Of a DNA stretch of 64,000 nucleotides, positions 1-11,196 are shown in pieces. The position numbers were made by a program, and so were the translations under genes. The notes below the pieces were generated by a model. The model ran no database searches. It was given only the letters and a program-made list of their open reading frames with translations, and had not been told where the DNA came from. Origin of the DNA: Brachynemurus nebulosus (taxonomy: Eukaryota > Arthropoda > Insecta > Neuroptera > Myrmeleontidae); NCBI GenBank assembly GCA_035578155.1, contig JAPWDM010000003.1, positions 65,402,142 to 65,466,141 of the forward strand, given 5' to 3'. Positions within the stretch are counted from its first letter, which is position 1. Every line of letters starts with the position of its first letter.

Positions 1-1642
1 AACGTGGGAAATGGTTTCTAGACTTTTGAAAAACATTGAAAATGAGCAGAAAGTGAGCAGCTAATAAAAAGATACTGCCGATGGGAAATCCCATTGGGTA
101 TACGGCTAGTATTTATATAAGTCACTAAACATCTGAATTCTTACAAAATTTCACAGACCACTACACTTTTAAGGCACCTGAGAGGAAATGATCTCAGATA
201 ATGCTAAAATTTCAACACAATTCCCAACGGAATTACAAAATTACTTACTGACTAACACGTGTAACCTTGAAAATTCATCCTGTATTCGAAGGAAGAGGAC
301 GAATATTATGACCTCAATATTCCACAGTCGAAAATTACGATCGAAATGTCATCACCTTTTCCGTGGTGGTTCGTATAATTTTCATTCATATCCAGTGTTT
401 CGACATCCGTACTACCTATGTATATGGTGACCGACCATCTTCTTCGACGATTCACCTCCACGATGTGGTGCTGGTGATGGTGGTGGTTGCTACCGACGTC
501 TGTGGTCCAGTCAGTCCCCATGTGTATGCGGTTACGGTGCTCGTCCTAGTGATCAATAAAATACGTTGAGATATCGTCAAATCTTATCTTCATTCTATGT
601 CCATGCGGGAAACAAAAGTTTCGTCGGGCGACCCAAAGGGACAACATCACCCCTCCCGCGCCACCATGTTACATAATCGTGTGAGTGCACGCTCACTCAA
701 TAATAAATTATTGATTAATTTTAATATAAATGACAATATTATTCGCCGATGGGTTTCGAGCTCCGGCCATACATACATAGTTCCGTGGATTCTCTTTTCT
801 CCGTACAGAGAAAAACTAATAAAAGTTTGAACTGATAATGTTTAATTAGTAGAAACGTAGACATATTCAATTGATTTATGGCACATACGTGTCGCAACGT
901 ACGGCACGTGTGACACAATGTGACATAGACGAATGTAGTGGAAATTTCAAGGATTAAATGATTTTTTTCTAGAATTATAATTTTTCATGTATACTGAACA
1001 TAATAAAAATAATAGGGTTTAACGTCCACTTTTCAGACAATTAGTCTACAAAAGACGTCACCCACATCATTATTTACACATTAATATATTACATTATGAT
1101 GTGAGTGGAGGAGAAAGAAAGTTGAGTAGATCGCCCTACCAGTCCGCAAGTTTTGACCGCAATCAAATTTTTTTTCATGTAACAGAACAAAGGGCCATTT
1201 AGGTTTTTGTCATTCTGTGATTTCATAAACGAATTTTAGGATACTTTTTGTGTACCTAATGACGTAATCAAACAATAATTTTAATTGTTTCGACAAGCAA
1301 AGTTACCTATTCTAAATGTTGTTACTAAAATGTAAGCATGTCTTTAATGCCATTGTGTTTTTTGGACATAAAAGTTGCTACTAACTTAAGAGAGAGTGCC
1401 GAATTTTATCAAATTTGCTCATTTGCACATGTAGCTGTTTCAAAGTTTTAAAACTGTATCAATTTCATGTAAAACTTGTTCAGCTGTGTGTTTTATCACA
1501 AATTATAAAAGGATATATTTTTTGCATAAAGATATCTAATTCTTAGCTACTTTAGGAATTGCTTCAAGTTATTCTTATCTTTCTCTTTTCTTTCAAGTTA
1601 AAAGATTAACCTAAGAATCATAATACTAAGATAATTATTTTA
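1..1642. other. Non-coding AT-rich DNA, no gene seen
   Basis: I see no convincing coding sequence here. The short frames have no recognisable protein features. A small inverted repeat (GATGGGAAATCCCAT region, about 78-95) sits before a TATA-like stretch near 110-120, but nothing shows it is a promoter. A somewhat GC-richer patch lies at about 610-670. The hAT-like element described next begins just after this stretch. Confidence 0.6.
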
Positions 1643-1650
1643 ATATATAC

Positions 1651-2395
1651 CAGGGATCGGCAACCTGCGGCCCTACAAGCAATATAACTTTTCGAACAAT
1701 TAGCTCTGCCTATGCAGAGTTGAGCATACTTTATACTTTTTTTGTTCTCCGATGTTTTATAACATGTAAATAAAACTGTTACTAAAAATTTTTCCTCATG
1801 TTGATTTTTAATAATATTTATATTAATTTTTAAAAAAGAAAAAACCTCTGTCGCAGTATCCTGCATAATATAGTGAATTTCCGTTTACAAAAATTAGTTT
1901 TTCTCGGAAACTACTTGACATATTATTATTGTTTAAAAATTCTTTTTTTGTGATTATTTTCTCCTCTTTCCAACGGTGTAAGAAAATATGGCAAAAACTT
2001 GAGGAAATTTGGGCAAAAAACTTACAATTTCCACAAAAATTTTTTAGGAAAAAATGCCTAAAAATCCATTCCGGGCATCGGACGTGTCTGACTTTTTGGA
2101 CTTCCAATAATTTTACCAATTTCCGTAAAAACAGAATTTTTCGTTCGAGAGTTATATAAATTTTAATGGATGTCATTTTTGGCTTCTAGAGACTTCAAAA
2201 TAAATTATTTCTATCATAGTTCCGGGCTCAACTAGCATCAAGACAGTGACTAATAACTGAATTTTCGATTCGAAAATTCGTTAAAAAACACCTACTTAAG
2301 CCACATACTACATTGCAAAATATTTGACTGTGCGCCCGCTAAAAATTATTACTTTTTTAAATGGCCCGCCATCCAAAAAAGGTTGCCGACCCCTA
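1651..2395. mobile_element. Non-autonomous hAT-like element with 8-bp target duplication
   Basis: The left end reads CAGGGATCGGCAACC and the right end GGTTGCCGACCCCTA, so the terminal inverted repeats match over about 14 bp. The 8 bases ATATATAC flank both sides (1643-1650 and 2396-2403), the target-site length typical of hAT transposons. CAGGGGTCGGCAACC-type ends are also common in hAT elements. There is no transposase frame. Positions about 1840-2290 hold a reverse-strand copy of repeat family B, which recurs at 21.0, 37.5 and 55.8 kb without these ends, so B probably entered this element or was captured by it. Confidence 0.8.
1840..2290 (-). repeat. Repeat family B, copy 1 (inside hAT-like element)
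   Basis: Read on the minus strand, this has the order shared by all family B copies: a segment resembling GAGTCCGGGACTATGATAG, then TCTAGAAGCC, then ATAACTCTCGAACGAA, then GTTTCCGAGAAAAACTAA, ending in ATGCAGGATACTGCGACAG. I could not assign it to a transposon class, since no terminal repeats or target duplications are clear. It is an interspersed repeat of about 450 bp. Confidence 0.7.
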
Positions 2396-2424
2396 ATATA
2401 TACAATCAAATTAAAAATTATACT

Positions 2425-2495
2425 GTATTCGCTGGGATTTAAACCCCGGATCTCTTCGTAACCAGTCAAGCGCCTTACCACTAAGCTGCCAATCA
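2425..2495 (-). ncRNA. tRNA-like unit, probably pseudogene or SINE head
   Basis: The minus strand holds a box A-like GGCAGCTTAGTGG and a box B-like GGGGTTTAAATCCC with a plausible D arm (GCTT/AGGC) and T arm (one mismatch). The anticodon stem has two mismatches. The seven-base loop CTGGTTA would give anticodon GGT (Thr), but the decay argues against a working tRNA. It lies 22 bp beyond the target duplication of the 1651-2395 element. Confidence 0.5.
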
Positions 2496-2499
2496 CTCA

Positions 2500-3740
2500 A
2501 CACTCTATAACTTCATATAAATATTACAATAAACTTGATAAATAAAAAAAGTTAAATAAATTTTTCTAATTGATATTTTATGAAATAAATTTACAGTAAA
2601 TACTAAAGTAAATATTTATTAATCCGTCACTGAACCGGAACCATCATCATCACTGGATCCATCCGTCTGTTCGTCTGTTCGAAGCAAATAATATTAAATA
2701 AAACGTAGAAGACGAGAAAGAAACGAGATAAAAAAATACACGTATTGGAACTTGTCAGAACTAATACGTTAATAAATAAATAGTTTGAACTTCAAAATCG
2801 AATATGTTTCCTGTTTCCGTTTCGTCTCTATTTTCACAACATTACTGACAACAATGGGTGAGAAATGTTTTCGAATATAATTTTTTCTATCTACACTACG
2901 CATCCAAAAGTATAGTCCATTTAGTCATTTCGCACTGATGTTCATTATCTTTTGTTACAGACTGTAACAGCGAAACAACAAACGAACAACAATCGTAACA
3001 ATAGGTGATATTTGATTGGAAGGCAATATAAGAAAAGACTTACGTTCAAACAAGGATAGAAGATATGATGAATTTTACAGGCTGCTTAACATTACTAATA
3101 AGGTTGGCAAGACACATTTTCGTGTAGACGAATTATTCATATTTTTCAATTTAATGTAGTGTGAATAATGTTTAGTACAGTATCGTCCCGTTTTAAAATA
3201 AAAATAATTCAAGAGCTCATTTTTTCTACATTAACCGTCGTCTCTGCGAGTCTAGAACAAGCGATTCACCAACATGGTAATTTACAAAATATATAACATT
3301 AAGTTATATATGAAGAAAAATGTGAATGTATTTCAGGAAAATAAAAATATTCTCTTGGAAAAACAAAATTTATTCCATTAGTAATTCGGTAGTGTGTACA
3401 CAGATGGCATACAACGTCAACAGCCATCTATGAAACAAAAAAAAGTACTACTTTTAAGGCGACTATCAACTACTAAATCCACGCAGACGAAATCACGAAC
3501 AAAAGTTAGTTTTAATACAAATTTTTAATCCCTTATTTTTTCCCTTGGGAAACAAAATTTCAAAAAGTCTCTTTCCAGTGCTCACCAACGTTACATAAGA
3601 ACCCATGTGCAACATTTCACGTTTTTAGATCCAGCGATTTTTATACAAAATTTTTAGCCTGCGCCACAGAAACAGAATGGAAGTTTAGCTAATATTCGAT
3701 CGAACTTATAATCTTTAGCAAAACTTAATTATTTATTGAA
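2500..3740. other. Non-coding AT-rich DNA
   Basis: No gene or terminal-repeat element was recognised. TTAAGGCGACTATCAAC at about 3454 resembles the TTAAGG ends seen elsewhere, but I found no inverted partner nearby. Short CTGT/CCGT-type repeats lie near 2660-2680. Confidence 0.5.
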
Positions 3741-4226
3741 TTAAGGTGAATCGATTACTACTGACAAATGAATTACAAAGTCTATTTTTTTCTCTATAAA
3801 TAAATATAATTTATGTGCAGAAAAATAAGTTAAATTTTATAATAAATGTAACAGTATTAATATTTGATTATTGTTTAATCTTCTAATTTTAATAATTTTA
3901 GAAGTAATAAATTTGATTCTGGTAGTTGACGTGTACGCACACATAATAACTAATACATAAACAAATATAATATTATGGGTGTGTTCGTGTCATTTACAAA
4001 AAAACAAAGTAGTTTTTTAATGATTCAAAAACATAAAAGAAAATAATTTTCAGTTTTTTAAATCTTAAAGTTGGTTTTTAATGACAACTTAAATAATTAT
4101 ATGCCTCTCATTCACCTCTAATCATACTTTTGCATTTACTCGTACGTTAAAAATTCTAACTTTGAATATTTATTTCTTCTAAATTACACTCAACTTGAAA
4201 AATGTCTTGTAATCGATTCACCTTAA
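3741..4226. mobile_element. TTAA-flanked MITE, 486 bp
   Basis: The termini are TTAAGGTGAATCGATTAC on the left and its exact reverse complement on the right, giving TTAA plus a 14-bp perfect inverted repeat (GGTGAATCGATTAC). TTAA is the canonical piggyBac target and is regenerated on both sides. The interior is AT-rich with no coding frame. The right TTAA is followed by a weaker inverted pair (about 4223-4375, TGGTTG/CAACCACCTTAA) that may be a decayed second element sharing the target. Confidence 0.75.
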
Positions 4227-4229
4227 GTC

Positions 4230-4893
4230 GTGTGGTTGGTTTTGAGATTCGTTTTAGAAATTTCCCCATTAAGTATGTACATATGAAAAAAAAAATTATT
4301 TTAAAAAATTTTTTATCTCAACATACATAAATCACTCATTAATCTATAGAATACTTTACTGCGTCAACCACCTTAACAATGCTTTACAATCAAATTCATC
4401 CACTAACAAATTTGAAAATATATCGTCTAAAAAATTTAAAATAAATGGTTGTATCATTAAAACATATCGTTATTATACACAAACGATAAACTTTACTCCC
4501 ATATATAATGTCTATTGCATAACATTTTGAAGGTCATCAATATAAATGACTTTTAATATAGACATAAAATGTTACGAGAATGTAATGTTGGTTGCCGAAA
4601 AATTTCACTTGAATGACTATTAAGTTAAATCTTGAAACTAATTACTTTCTTGTTTCGTCTTCGTGGCCCGTTCAAGTTTAAACGTTGATTATTATTCTTT
4701 TCGTTTAGACGTATTATGACGTGTACAGAAGAGAGAAGAGTGAATTGGAAGAGCTCATTATATAAAATTTTGTATATCATAAAAGTTATTTAACTGACGA
4801 AAAATTACATATTTCTTTGGTTTCGGCAAGAAAATATTTCTCGTTAAGATGAATGAGTAAAATGTAACTGGTTGTAGAGTTGATCAGTGGGCA
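4230..4893. other. Non-coding AT-rich DNA
   Basis: AT-rich spacer. The only structure noted is the weak inverted pair ending at CCTTAA near 4375. No open frame or RNA gene was recognised. Confidence 0.5.
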
Positions 4894-4895
4894 TA

Positions 4896-6124
4896 CACTG
4901 TTAAAAAATTCTATAGTAATTTTACAAAAAATGCGTTGGAAGTAAATTGCCAATGCAGTTTTGTAATTTAGTAAACCAGGTGTTGTAATTTTACAAAATA
5001 ATTTTTGCTAATTTTGTTTTGGAAAATTACAAAACAAAAGTACTACTCTTACTAAACAGACAATAAAATTTTGTTTGTAAATTTCACATGACAAATGTTG
5101 TAATTTTACCAACAATGCTATTGAAAATTATTTGTAAAATCAAAGTGTTAACTTATTATGTAGAAGCATGTATTTACTTAACTTTTTAGTACCTAATACT
5201 TACTCTTTATGTTGTCAGCTTACAGGAGATTAATTCATATTAAATTAAAAACGCAGTGGAGAAAAATTGAAACGTGTAGGATTTGAACACGCAACCTTTT
5301 GTATGCAGCTTTTATCACTTTATTATTTAGACACACTTACCGATTGGGCTATTAAATTATACAATGTAATGTTCTTAATTCATAATATATACTTTTACAA
5401 AATTTAAAATTGATAACAAATTTTGTATTAACTGGGAAGTGGTATAGGGCAATAATATTTATTACTTCATTTTAACGATTTTTTTCTTTTTAAATCCAAA
5501 ATTAATTAAGATTTAATAATTTTAATTTATTTCCAGTAGAAAAATTAACTCGAAATGATCTGGCAGCAAGTTTTATGTGGTTGACACTTAAAAAATTGGC
5601 AATTTAAAATATTAAAAAGGTTTCTAGCAAACCAAATTAAAGACAGTATTTGTAAATTTGAAAACATTGTCATTTGAATTTAATATACAATTTCGTAAAA
5701 TTAAAACGCGCATTGGATCAATAGAAATTATCGATAAAATTATAATACACAATGTGTACTCTTACAACCGACATTTCGAAAAAGCAAAAAAGTTCTTAAA
5801 TTTTCTATATTTTTGTTGTAGTTTCCACTGCAAGTTTGTTTTGTAATTTTACAAAAAGTTCCAAAAAACCAAATTACAGGCAATATTTGTAAATTCGAGA
5901 AGTTTCTTATGTAAATTCGATGAACAGTTCCGTACAATTACGATACATATAGCATTTGTACAGATAGATAGTAAAATTACAATACGTTTTAGGAAAGTCT
6001 CTGACATGTCTTAGAAAATTACTAGATTTATATAATGATTTTAAATTGGTAAACAATAATTTGTAATTTTACTCAACTTTTGTTTTGTAAAGCAATTGTA
6101 ATTTTACAAATTTTTTTAACAGTG
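4896..6124. mobile_element. TA-flanked MITE, 1.23 kb, with repeated GTAATTTTAC palindromes
   Basis: The left end CACTGTTAAAAAATT and right end TTTTTTTAACAGTG are inverted repeats, flanked by TA on both sides (4894-4895 and 6125-6126), as in Tc1/mariner-type target duplication. The palindrome GTAATTTTAC recurs at least six times (about 4914, 4986, 5101, 5843, 6062, 6100), concentrated near the two ends. A tRNA-like unit lies inside. Two overlapping open frames at 5658-5937 are AT-rich and without features. Superfamily placement rests only on the TA target. Confidence 0.7.
5265..5355 (-). ncRNA. tRNA-derived SINE head nested in the MITE
   Basis: On the minus strand, a good Pol III box A (TAGCCCAATCGGTAAG, 5336-5351) is followed about 40 bp later by a good box B (GGTTGCGTGTTCAAATCC, 5279-5296). 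The anticodon region is too long and AT-rich to fold as a tRNA, so this is better read as a SINE promoter than a tRNA gene. The SINE body boundaries are not clear. Confidence 0.55.
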
Positions 6125-6126
6125 TA

Positions 6127-6570
6127 GGTAATTCCACAATGCATATTTTAAAATCAATAGTTTTGAGAACAAAATTTACTTTTCACGACACGAACTCAAT
6201 AAAAATAATTACGTCAACTCATTAAATGTTTATAGAAACTTTCTATGATATATTACATAGACGAATAAATATTTTACCTGAGCAAACATGTGAAGCTTGT
6301 CGAGTTTGTGAGGCTTGGGATGATGTTCTAGAATGAAAAACACGACGATATAAAACAAAGAAGTCATATACAGAAAGATATAATACTGATCCGGATAAAT
6401 ATAGCACTGAATATACGACGATGCGCAATGACCTTGAATCAGAAACATGTTGCTATTTGTAACACGCATCTAGTATGGTGAGAATGTAGCGAATGAAACA
6501 GAAATAATGAAAATGGTATAAAGCGTGGATACTGACGCAGGTAGTGCTTACTTATTTGGTTGTGTGGTTC
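6127..6570. other. Spacer with an unconvincing minus-strand exon-like frame
   Basis: Minus-strand frames at 6230-6469 are hydrophobic, and one ends at a CAG|GTAAAA donor-like site. No family was recognised, no acceptor is compelling, and the two overlapping frames are equally open, so I do not call an exon. The rest is plain spacer. Confidence 0.4.
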
Positions 6571-7335
6571 TTAAGGTACCATCATAGTGTGACCGGCCGA
6601 AAAATAGTAAATTTTCGCATTTTTTTTTTTGGATTGATAGGATAGGGGAATGAAGACGAATTTTTTTTACGATTAATACCACGATTTAACAAGACAAAAA
6701 TATTTTTTTATTCATTTTGATTTATTTTTTATAATTATGATAATTTTTTGAAAAAAGTGTCTTTAAAAAACGGCGGCTATTGGTGCCCACGATTGCAGCC
6801 GCAGTTTTCATCCGACAAAAAAATCAAATCGATTATCAATCTGTCGGTAAGCCTATGGAGCTTTCTTTTAAAAAATTTGAAAAAATGGCGGCTCTTTGTA
6901 TAAAAAATACAAAATTTAGGCCTTTTTCAACAGTTTTCCGTGTGAAAAAATAGGAAGATTTCAAAAAAAAAGCTTCCATCGGAACATGGAGAATCGAATA
7001 AAGAATATGCTTTCAAAATTTCAAATTTATAGCTTGGAAACTTTACCTCTGTGAGTGGGTACCATTTTTAAAAAGGTCATTTCGAGATGTACGAGTTTAA
7101 AGTTTGTCTCAAAATTGTTTCAAATCATTGTTTCAACAACAATGTGATACTGTGGTGATAACAATTGATCTTATACGTTCACTGGTTGTGGAAAGACTGA
7201 ATGTAAGATGGTATAACATCCCACCAAAAAGCACCAATCGATTCACAGAATTTTGTATTTAGACTGAATCCATTGAAAGATAAGACCAAAAAAACAATTA
7301 ATTTTCCAAAATTCTACACTGGGACGGTACCTTAA
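6571..7335. mobile_element. TTAA element family A, copy 1
   Basis: The left end TTAAGGTACCATCATAGTGT and right end ACTGGGACGGTACCTTAA are inverted repeats bounded by TTAA. Downstream of the left end, the text matches the arms of the fold-back at 29819-30514 (GTGTGACCGG, then a poly-T/GGGGAATG segment, then GTGTCTTTAAAAAA and GGTGCCCACGATTG). Unlike that copy it is not a full palindrome, since its right half differs. It has no coding capacity. Confidence 0.75.
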
Positions 7336-7349
7336 AAACAATTTTAATA

Positions 7350-7418
7350 ATGTCTCGCGCAAATTCCAGTGTTTTGTGGGACTATTTTGAAAAGACAAAA
7401 AAAATATCAAAAGACTAA
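7350..7418 (+). pseudogene. Possible BED-type zinc finger start, transposase remnant
   Basis: A 22-codon frame starts at an ATG just beyond the family A right end. It contains SSVLWDYFEK, which resembles the opening of BED zinc fingers (S-x-V-W-x-x-F) found in hAT transposases and ZBED proteins. The finger cysteines do not follow. A different frame then stays open to about 7580. This could be a frameshifted transposase fragment or chance. Confidence 0.2.
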
Positions 7419-7579
7419 ATCAAGACGTTTCTGACGAATTCGGAGATAAAGTTATCCTTGTCAGAGCAACGTGCATGAACATATCACAAATTATGAATCA
7501 CGTACAAGTTAACCGGTTCGCCGCACCGGTAGTGCATACCGGGACTTGTGCACCGTGTAAGATAATAAATAAACACTAA

Positions 7580-8325
7580 AGATTTTTCAAATAAATTCCA
7601 CGTCAAGTTATAAAATGCAATTTATTTTGCAAGTAGGTGGTAAAGTTTTTTTTTTTTTAAATAAAAAAAAATCTAAAATGGACATTTCAGTACCTAGATT
7701 TTACTTTTTGGCAGAGAAACCACATTTATGCGTGTCTTTTAGTGTATTAAACAATTTCGGTCGATTGGTATCCGAAAATAAAATATTCAGCCGGAAAACC
7801 ACACCGAAATAGAATAAATGTAAACAATTCTCCGAATAATTTAAATATTATTTGATTTGTAAACGGGTTATTTTTACGGTTTAACCACGTAATTTGTTCA
7901 ACCGTTCGGTTTTTCGGTTTCTGTTTATTTATTTGTTTCTTTCTTTTTCGTTTTTGGAAAAAGTTTATATACTTAAACTAATTTTCGACGACAATGATAA
8001 ATGATAAACATTAGGTAGACAAGTGAACTACATTATCGGATATAATTCTTCAATATAATTTATAATATTAGTCAAGAGAGATGTAAAGAACCTAAAGCAA
8101 TGTACATATTCGTTGTAAAGTTGGCTAGCCTGGCAATCTCTTAGGTTCTTTATACATTCATTTATTCGCTGCTTTCAACAAGCTACTTATGTACTATGTA
8201 AATTTAAGGTTTGTTTACACGGTCATAATTTTTACTTCGCTATATATCATACTTTGTTTACACGTGCCTGGAGCTAATCATTAGTATTTGCTACAAACGG
8301 AATTACGTTCAAGTATTGTTTAGGT
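7580..8325. other. Non-coding DNA with one loose inverted repeat
   Basis: A weak inverted repeat pairs GATGTAAAGAACCTAA (about 8080) with TTAGGTTCTTTATACATTC (about 8141). No gene was recognised. Confidence 0.45.
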
Positions 8326-8328
8326 AGT

Positions 8329-8390
8329 AAGGTTACAGCGGTTCTGTGGCAAAAGTAGTAAAGTTATAGCGGTTCTATATCAAAAATAGT
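8329..8390 (+). repeat. 31-bp minisatellite, two units
   Basis: Two adjacent 31-bp units share AAGGTTACAGCGGTTCT followed by a CAAAA(G/A)TAGT tail (8329-8359 and 8360-8390). Further units with the same core lie at 13218, 14211 and 15640, so these are pieces of one dispersed or disrupted tandem family. Confidence 0.7.
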
Positions 8391-8569
8391 GAGGTATAAA
8401 TATACCCAAAAAATTTTTTTCAGTATGTTTAAATGTAATTTTATGCGTGAGTCAAATCTCTATTATCAGTATTGAAATTTTTCAGTAGGATACGAAAAGG
8501 AGCCAATCTTTAATCAATAATAGACTTTTTTTAAATTCGGTTACAATAGGTAGAGGTGACGAAATATGA

Positions 8570-9369
8570 CAGGGTGTCCACAGCCCATCATAAAAAAATC
8601 CCTGACTTTTCCCTGACTTTCCATGACCTTAGGTTCGATTTTCCTTAACCATTACTTTATTTCCCATTAATGGTTAGAAATATAAATGTCCAAACACACG
8701 ATTTTTACATATATTTAAATTTTAATATATACATAATTTTTTATTTTACTACATAAAAAACTATTTAAAAAAAATTATTATTATCGTATTGGCCCCGAAT
8801 GCGGTAGTTGACACTATCAAAAACAAATTGCAAATTTATTTAAGGTACTATTAATTAGCGAGTGAAATTACAAAAAAAAGACCCATTTTAAATAATTTTT
8901 TTTTAAGTGAAAAATTTATTTTTAGGGAATTTTTTTTTACATATGGCAACATAGGATCTATATTTTATAAAAAAAATTTTCCCCTTTAATTATAATTTTT
9001 TTTACTAGTACAGAGGGCGTTGAAGTTGACGTAAAAAAAATGACGTCACAAAAATGAAGGCTAGTATTTTCACATTCAAATAAATAATTAAAAATTAAAA
9101 TACAATTTTATGTTACTTATTGAATTAAAAAAGAAGGAAGAAAATAAAAATATCCATGAGTCTTTATTATAATTTACGTGATATATTTCCGTGAACATAA
9201 TTGTGAACATAAACATTTTTCTTCATTTATAATCATTAGGAAATATATTATCACCTAATTTCCCTGACTTTCCAGAACATTTCGTGAAATCCCTGATTTT
9301 CCCTGACACCTAACAGCTTCCCTGACTTTTCCCTGACCTTCCCTGACTTTCCAGAATGTGGACACCCTG
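8570..9369. mobile_element. 800-bp element with CAGGGTGTCCAC ends and CCCTGACTTT repeats
   Basis: CAGGGTGTCCACA on the left and TGTGGACACCCTG on the right are inverted repeats. TATGA flanks both ends (8565-8569 and 9370-9374), a 5-bp direct repeat. Copies of CCCTGACTTTTCCCTGACTT-type sequence occur just inside each end, in inverted orientation, as subterminal transposase-binding repeats usually do. The core is AT-rich without frames. I cannot place the superfamily securely; the end style is hAT-like but the target duplication is shorter than 8 bp. Confidence 0.7.
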
Positions 9370-9646
9370 TATGAACTTGCACACCTTGGCAAACTTCAGA
9401 AGAGGAAGAGAATTTCGAAAAATTTTATAAATCTCAATTTACCTTCTTCAAAATCGCATTAAATTTTGAGTCGTGGTAACTTTGTTTCAAAAATGATTAT
9501 ACTCAACAGTCCATTATCAGTCACTGATTCCACCCCCCTCGACCTTCGGTAACTTTCAAACAAAAACAGAACAGGAAATTTCGACAAATGTGTTTTCAAC
9601 TTTTCTTTAAATATTATTGCGAATATGTAAATGACATTATAAGTGT

Positions 9647-9855
9647 CTTCTGTGCAGTGTTGGCATTTCTGTTTTTAAGTTATGTGATCAGGCTTGTCAA
9701 ATTGGAGTATTTCGTAATATTTCTTGAAAAATTATGAAACAACCCAAAAATGCAGTTAAAGGAGCAAGAAAAAGAAAAAATTCTTTCAAATTTTTCATTA
9801 ATAATTATGTCAAGCGTACTATAATTATGTTACAAATTCCAACACTGCTTCTATG
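9647..9855. mobile_element. Short hAT-like MITE with near-perfect 8-bp duplication
   Basis: The element proper is 9655-9847 (193 bp). The ends CAGTGTTGGCATTT and AAATTCCAACACTG are inverted repeats. The flanks are CTTCTGTG (9647-9654) and CTTCTATG (9848-9855), 7 of 8 identical, fitting an hAT target duplication. No coding frame. Confidence 0.65.
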
Positions 9856-10456
9856 TGTACATCATTTATTTAAATGAAAACTACCGTGTAATTTGACCTT
9901 TATATTTATAAATAGCGTGTAAGTGGCGGACCAACTGTACTTGTAGTTTTGTAGAAAATATACTATATAACATTATCCTGACACTTCAGCGCTTCTTTCT
10001 CGTTGTCCGTGTTGAAGCCAAGCTATGAACTTTTCTGAAAACTGTCTGTCATACGTTAGTACTTTGTAAAATAAATTATTTCATGTTCTTTCACAATACA
10101 ACCCGTATAACTACATAGCTCTGACTGGTGTCCTGGTTAGCCTGGTCGTTAGTGCGCGGCCGATAATATCCTTGGTGTGTGTGTCTGTGTCCTGGTGATC
10201 ATCGTCAACACCGTCATCACAACCAACAGGCAAATTATGACTATTTTAACACGTTTTATCAAACTTGGAAATTCTCGTACCTAGTATTTTTCACGTAGAC
10301 AGATGAAAATGGCAAAATGATGGGCAGTGAATAAATGAGTGACGGACTGTCAAGGAAAGTTTTGCCGACTGTGATAAATAATTATTCACTATAGAATCTG
10401 CCATGATAAAGTTGTGGAACATTCAAGTCGATTTATTTGGAAAGTAAAAAGAGAAA
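9856..10456. other. Non-coding spacer
   Basis: Contains a somewhat GC-richer stretch (about 10110-10230) with TG-rich simple sequence. No frame or RNA gene was recognised. Confidence 0.5.
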
Positions 10457-11196
10457 TTAAGCGATAATTCTAGTCTAAAAATTCAAAAAAATCGATTGTT
10501 CTTTTTTTCATATTTTAAAAGTTTAAACCTTTAAGAATAAGCCTCTAAAAGGGATTTACGGAAATTCAAATTATTTTCGGACTTATGATTATTTTCCCCT
10601 GTGTACTGTGTATCTTTTCAGTGTTAAATTCAAAATTTTAATATAAATTACTCGAAACTACTTTTTTTGAAACGGTAGACATGATATCACAAGCTCTAAT
10701 GTACCGATTTACTTGAAATTTGGTACAGACCTTCTTAATACTATCAAAATTGATCTGACGTAGGGGGTCCTTGAATTTTTATTTTACTATTTTTAAAAAA
10801 ATTTCCAAAGTTGAATAAAGGAGGCGAAAAAAAGGTTTTTTGTTTTAAATGGACGCCATTTTACGAAAAAACTTATTTTTTCAAATCGGCTACGTCCAAC
10901 TAATTCTACATCCTTGTTTATTAAGATTTAATTAAAATTTTATGTTTCAGATCACTAGGAGGGTTGGAATCACGTCAACCAGGAGACATCTTGTTTTTTG
11001 AGTCCCCACTTTGCCGGCCTGTACCGATTTCAATTTTAAATTTTTTTTTAAATTTTTATACATTTTTATACTTTGAAATATCAATAAAAAACTGTTAAAA
11101 AATGGATACTAAAAATGTTTACTGTTTTTTTTTCTTTGTTATTACATCCGTAAAATTACCCCAAAATCGAGCCTCTAGACTAGAATACCCCCTTAA
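10457..11196 (+). mobile_element. TTAA element family H, copy 1 (complete)
   Basis: The left end is TTAAGCGATAATTCTAGTCT and the right end, read in reverse complement, is TTAAGGGGGTATTCTAGTCT: TTAA on both sides with a shared ATTCTAGTCTA. The interior is collinear with copy 2 at 11820-12519, including CCTGTGTACTGTGTATCTTT and the GCCGGCCTGTACCGATTTC-type segment. A short frame shared by the copies is not conserved as protein, since the differences I compared change amino acids. Confidence 0.75.

Noticed and set aside
6230..6469. Hydrophobic minus-strand frames ending at a CAG|GTAAAA donor-like site, suggestive of a receptor exon
   Set aside because: Two overlapping frames are equally open, no acceptor is convincing and no domain is recognised.
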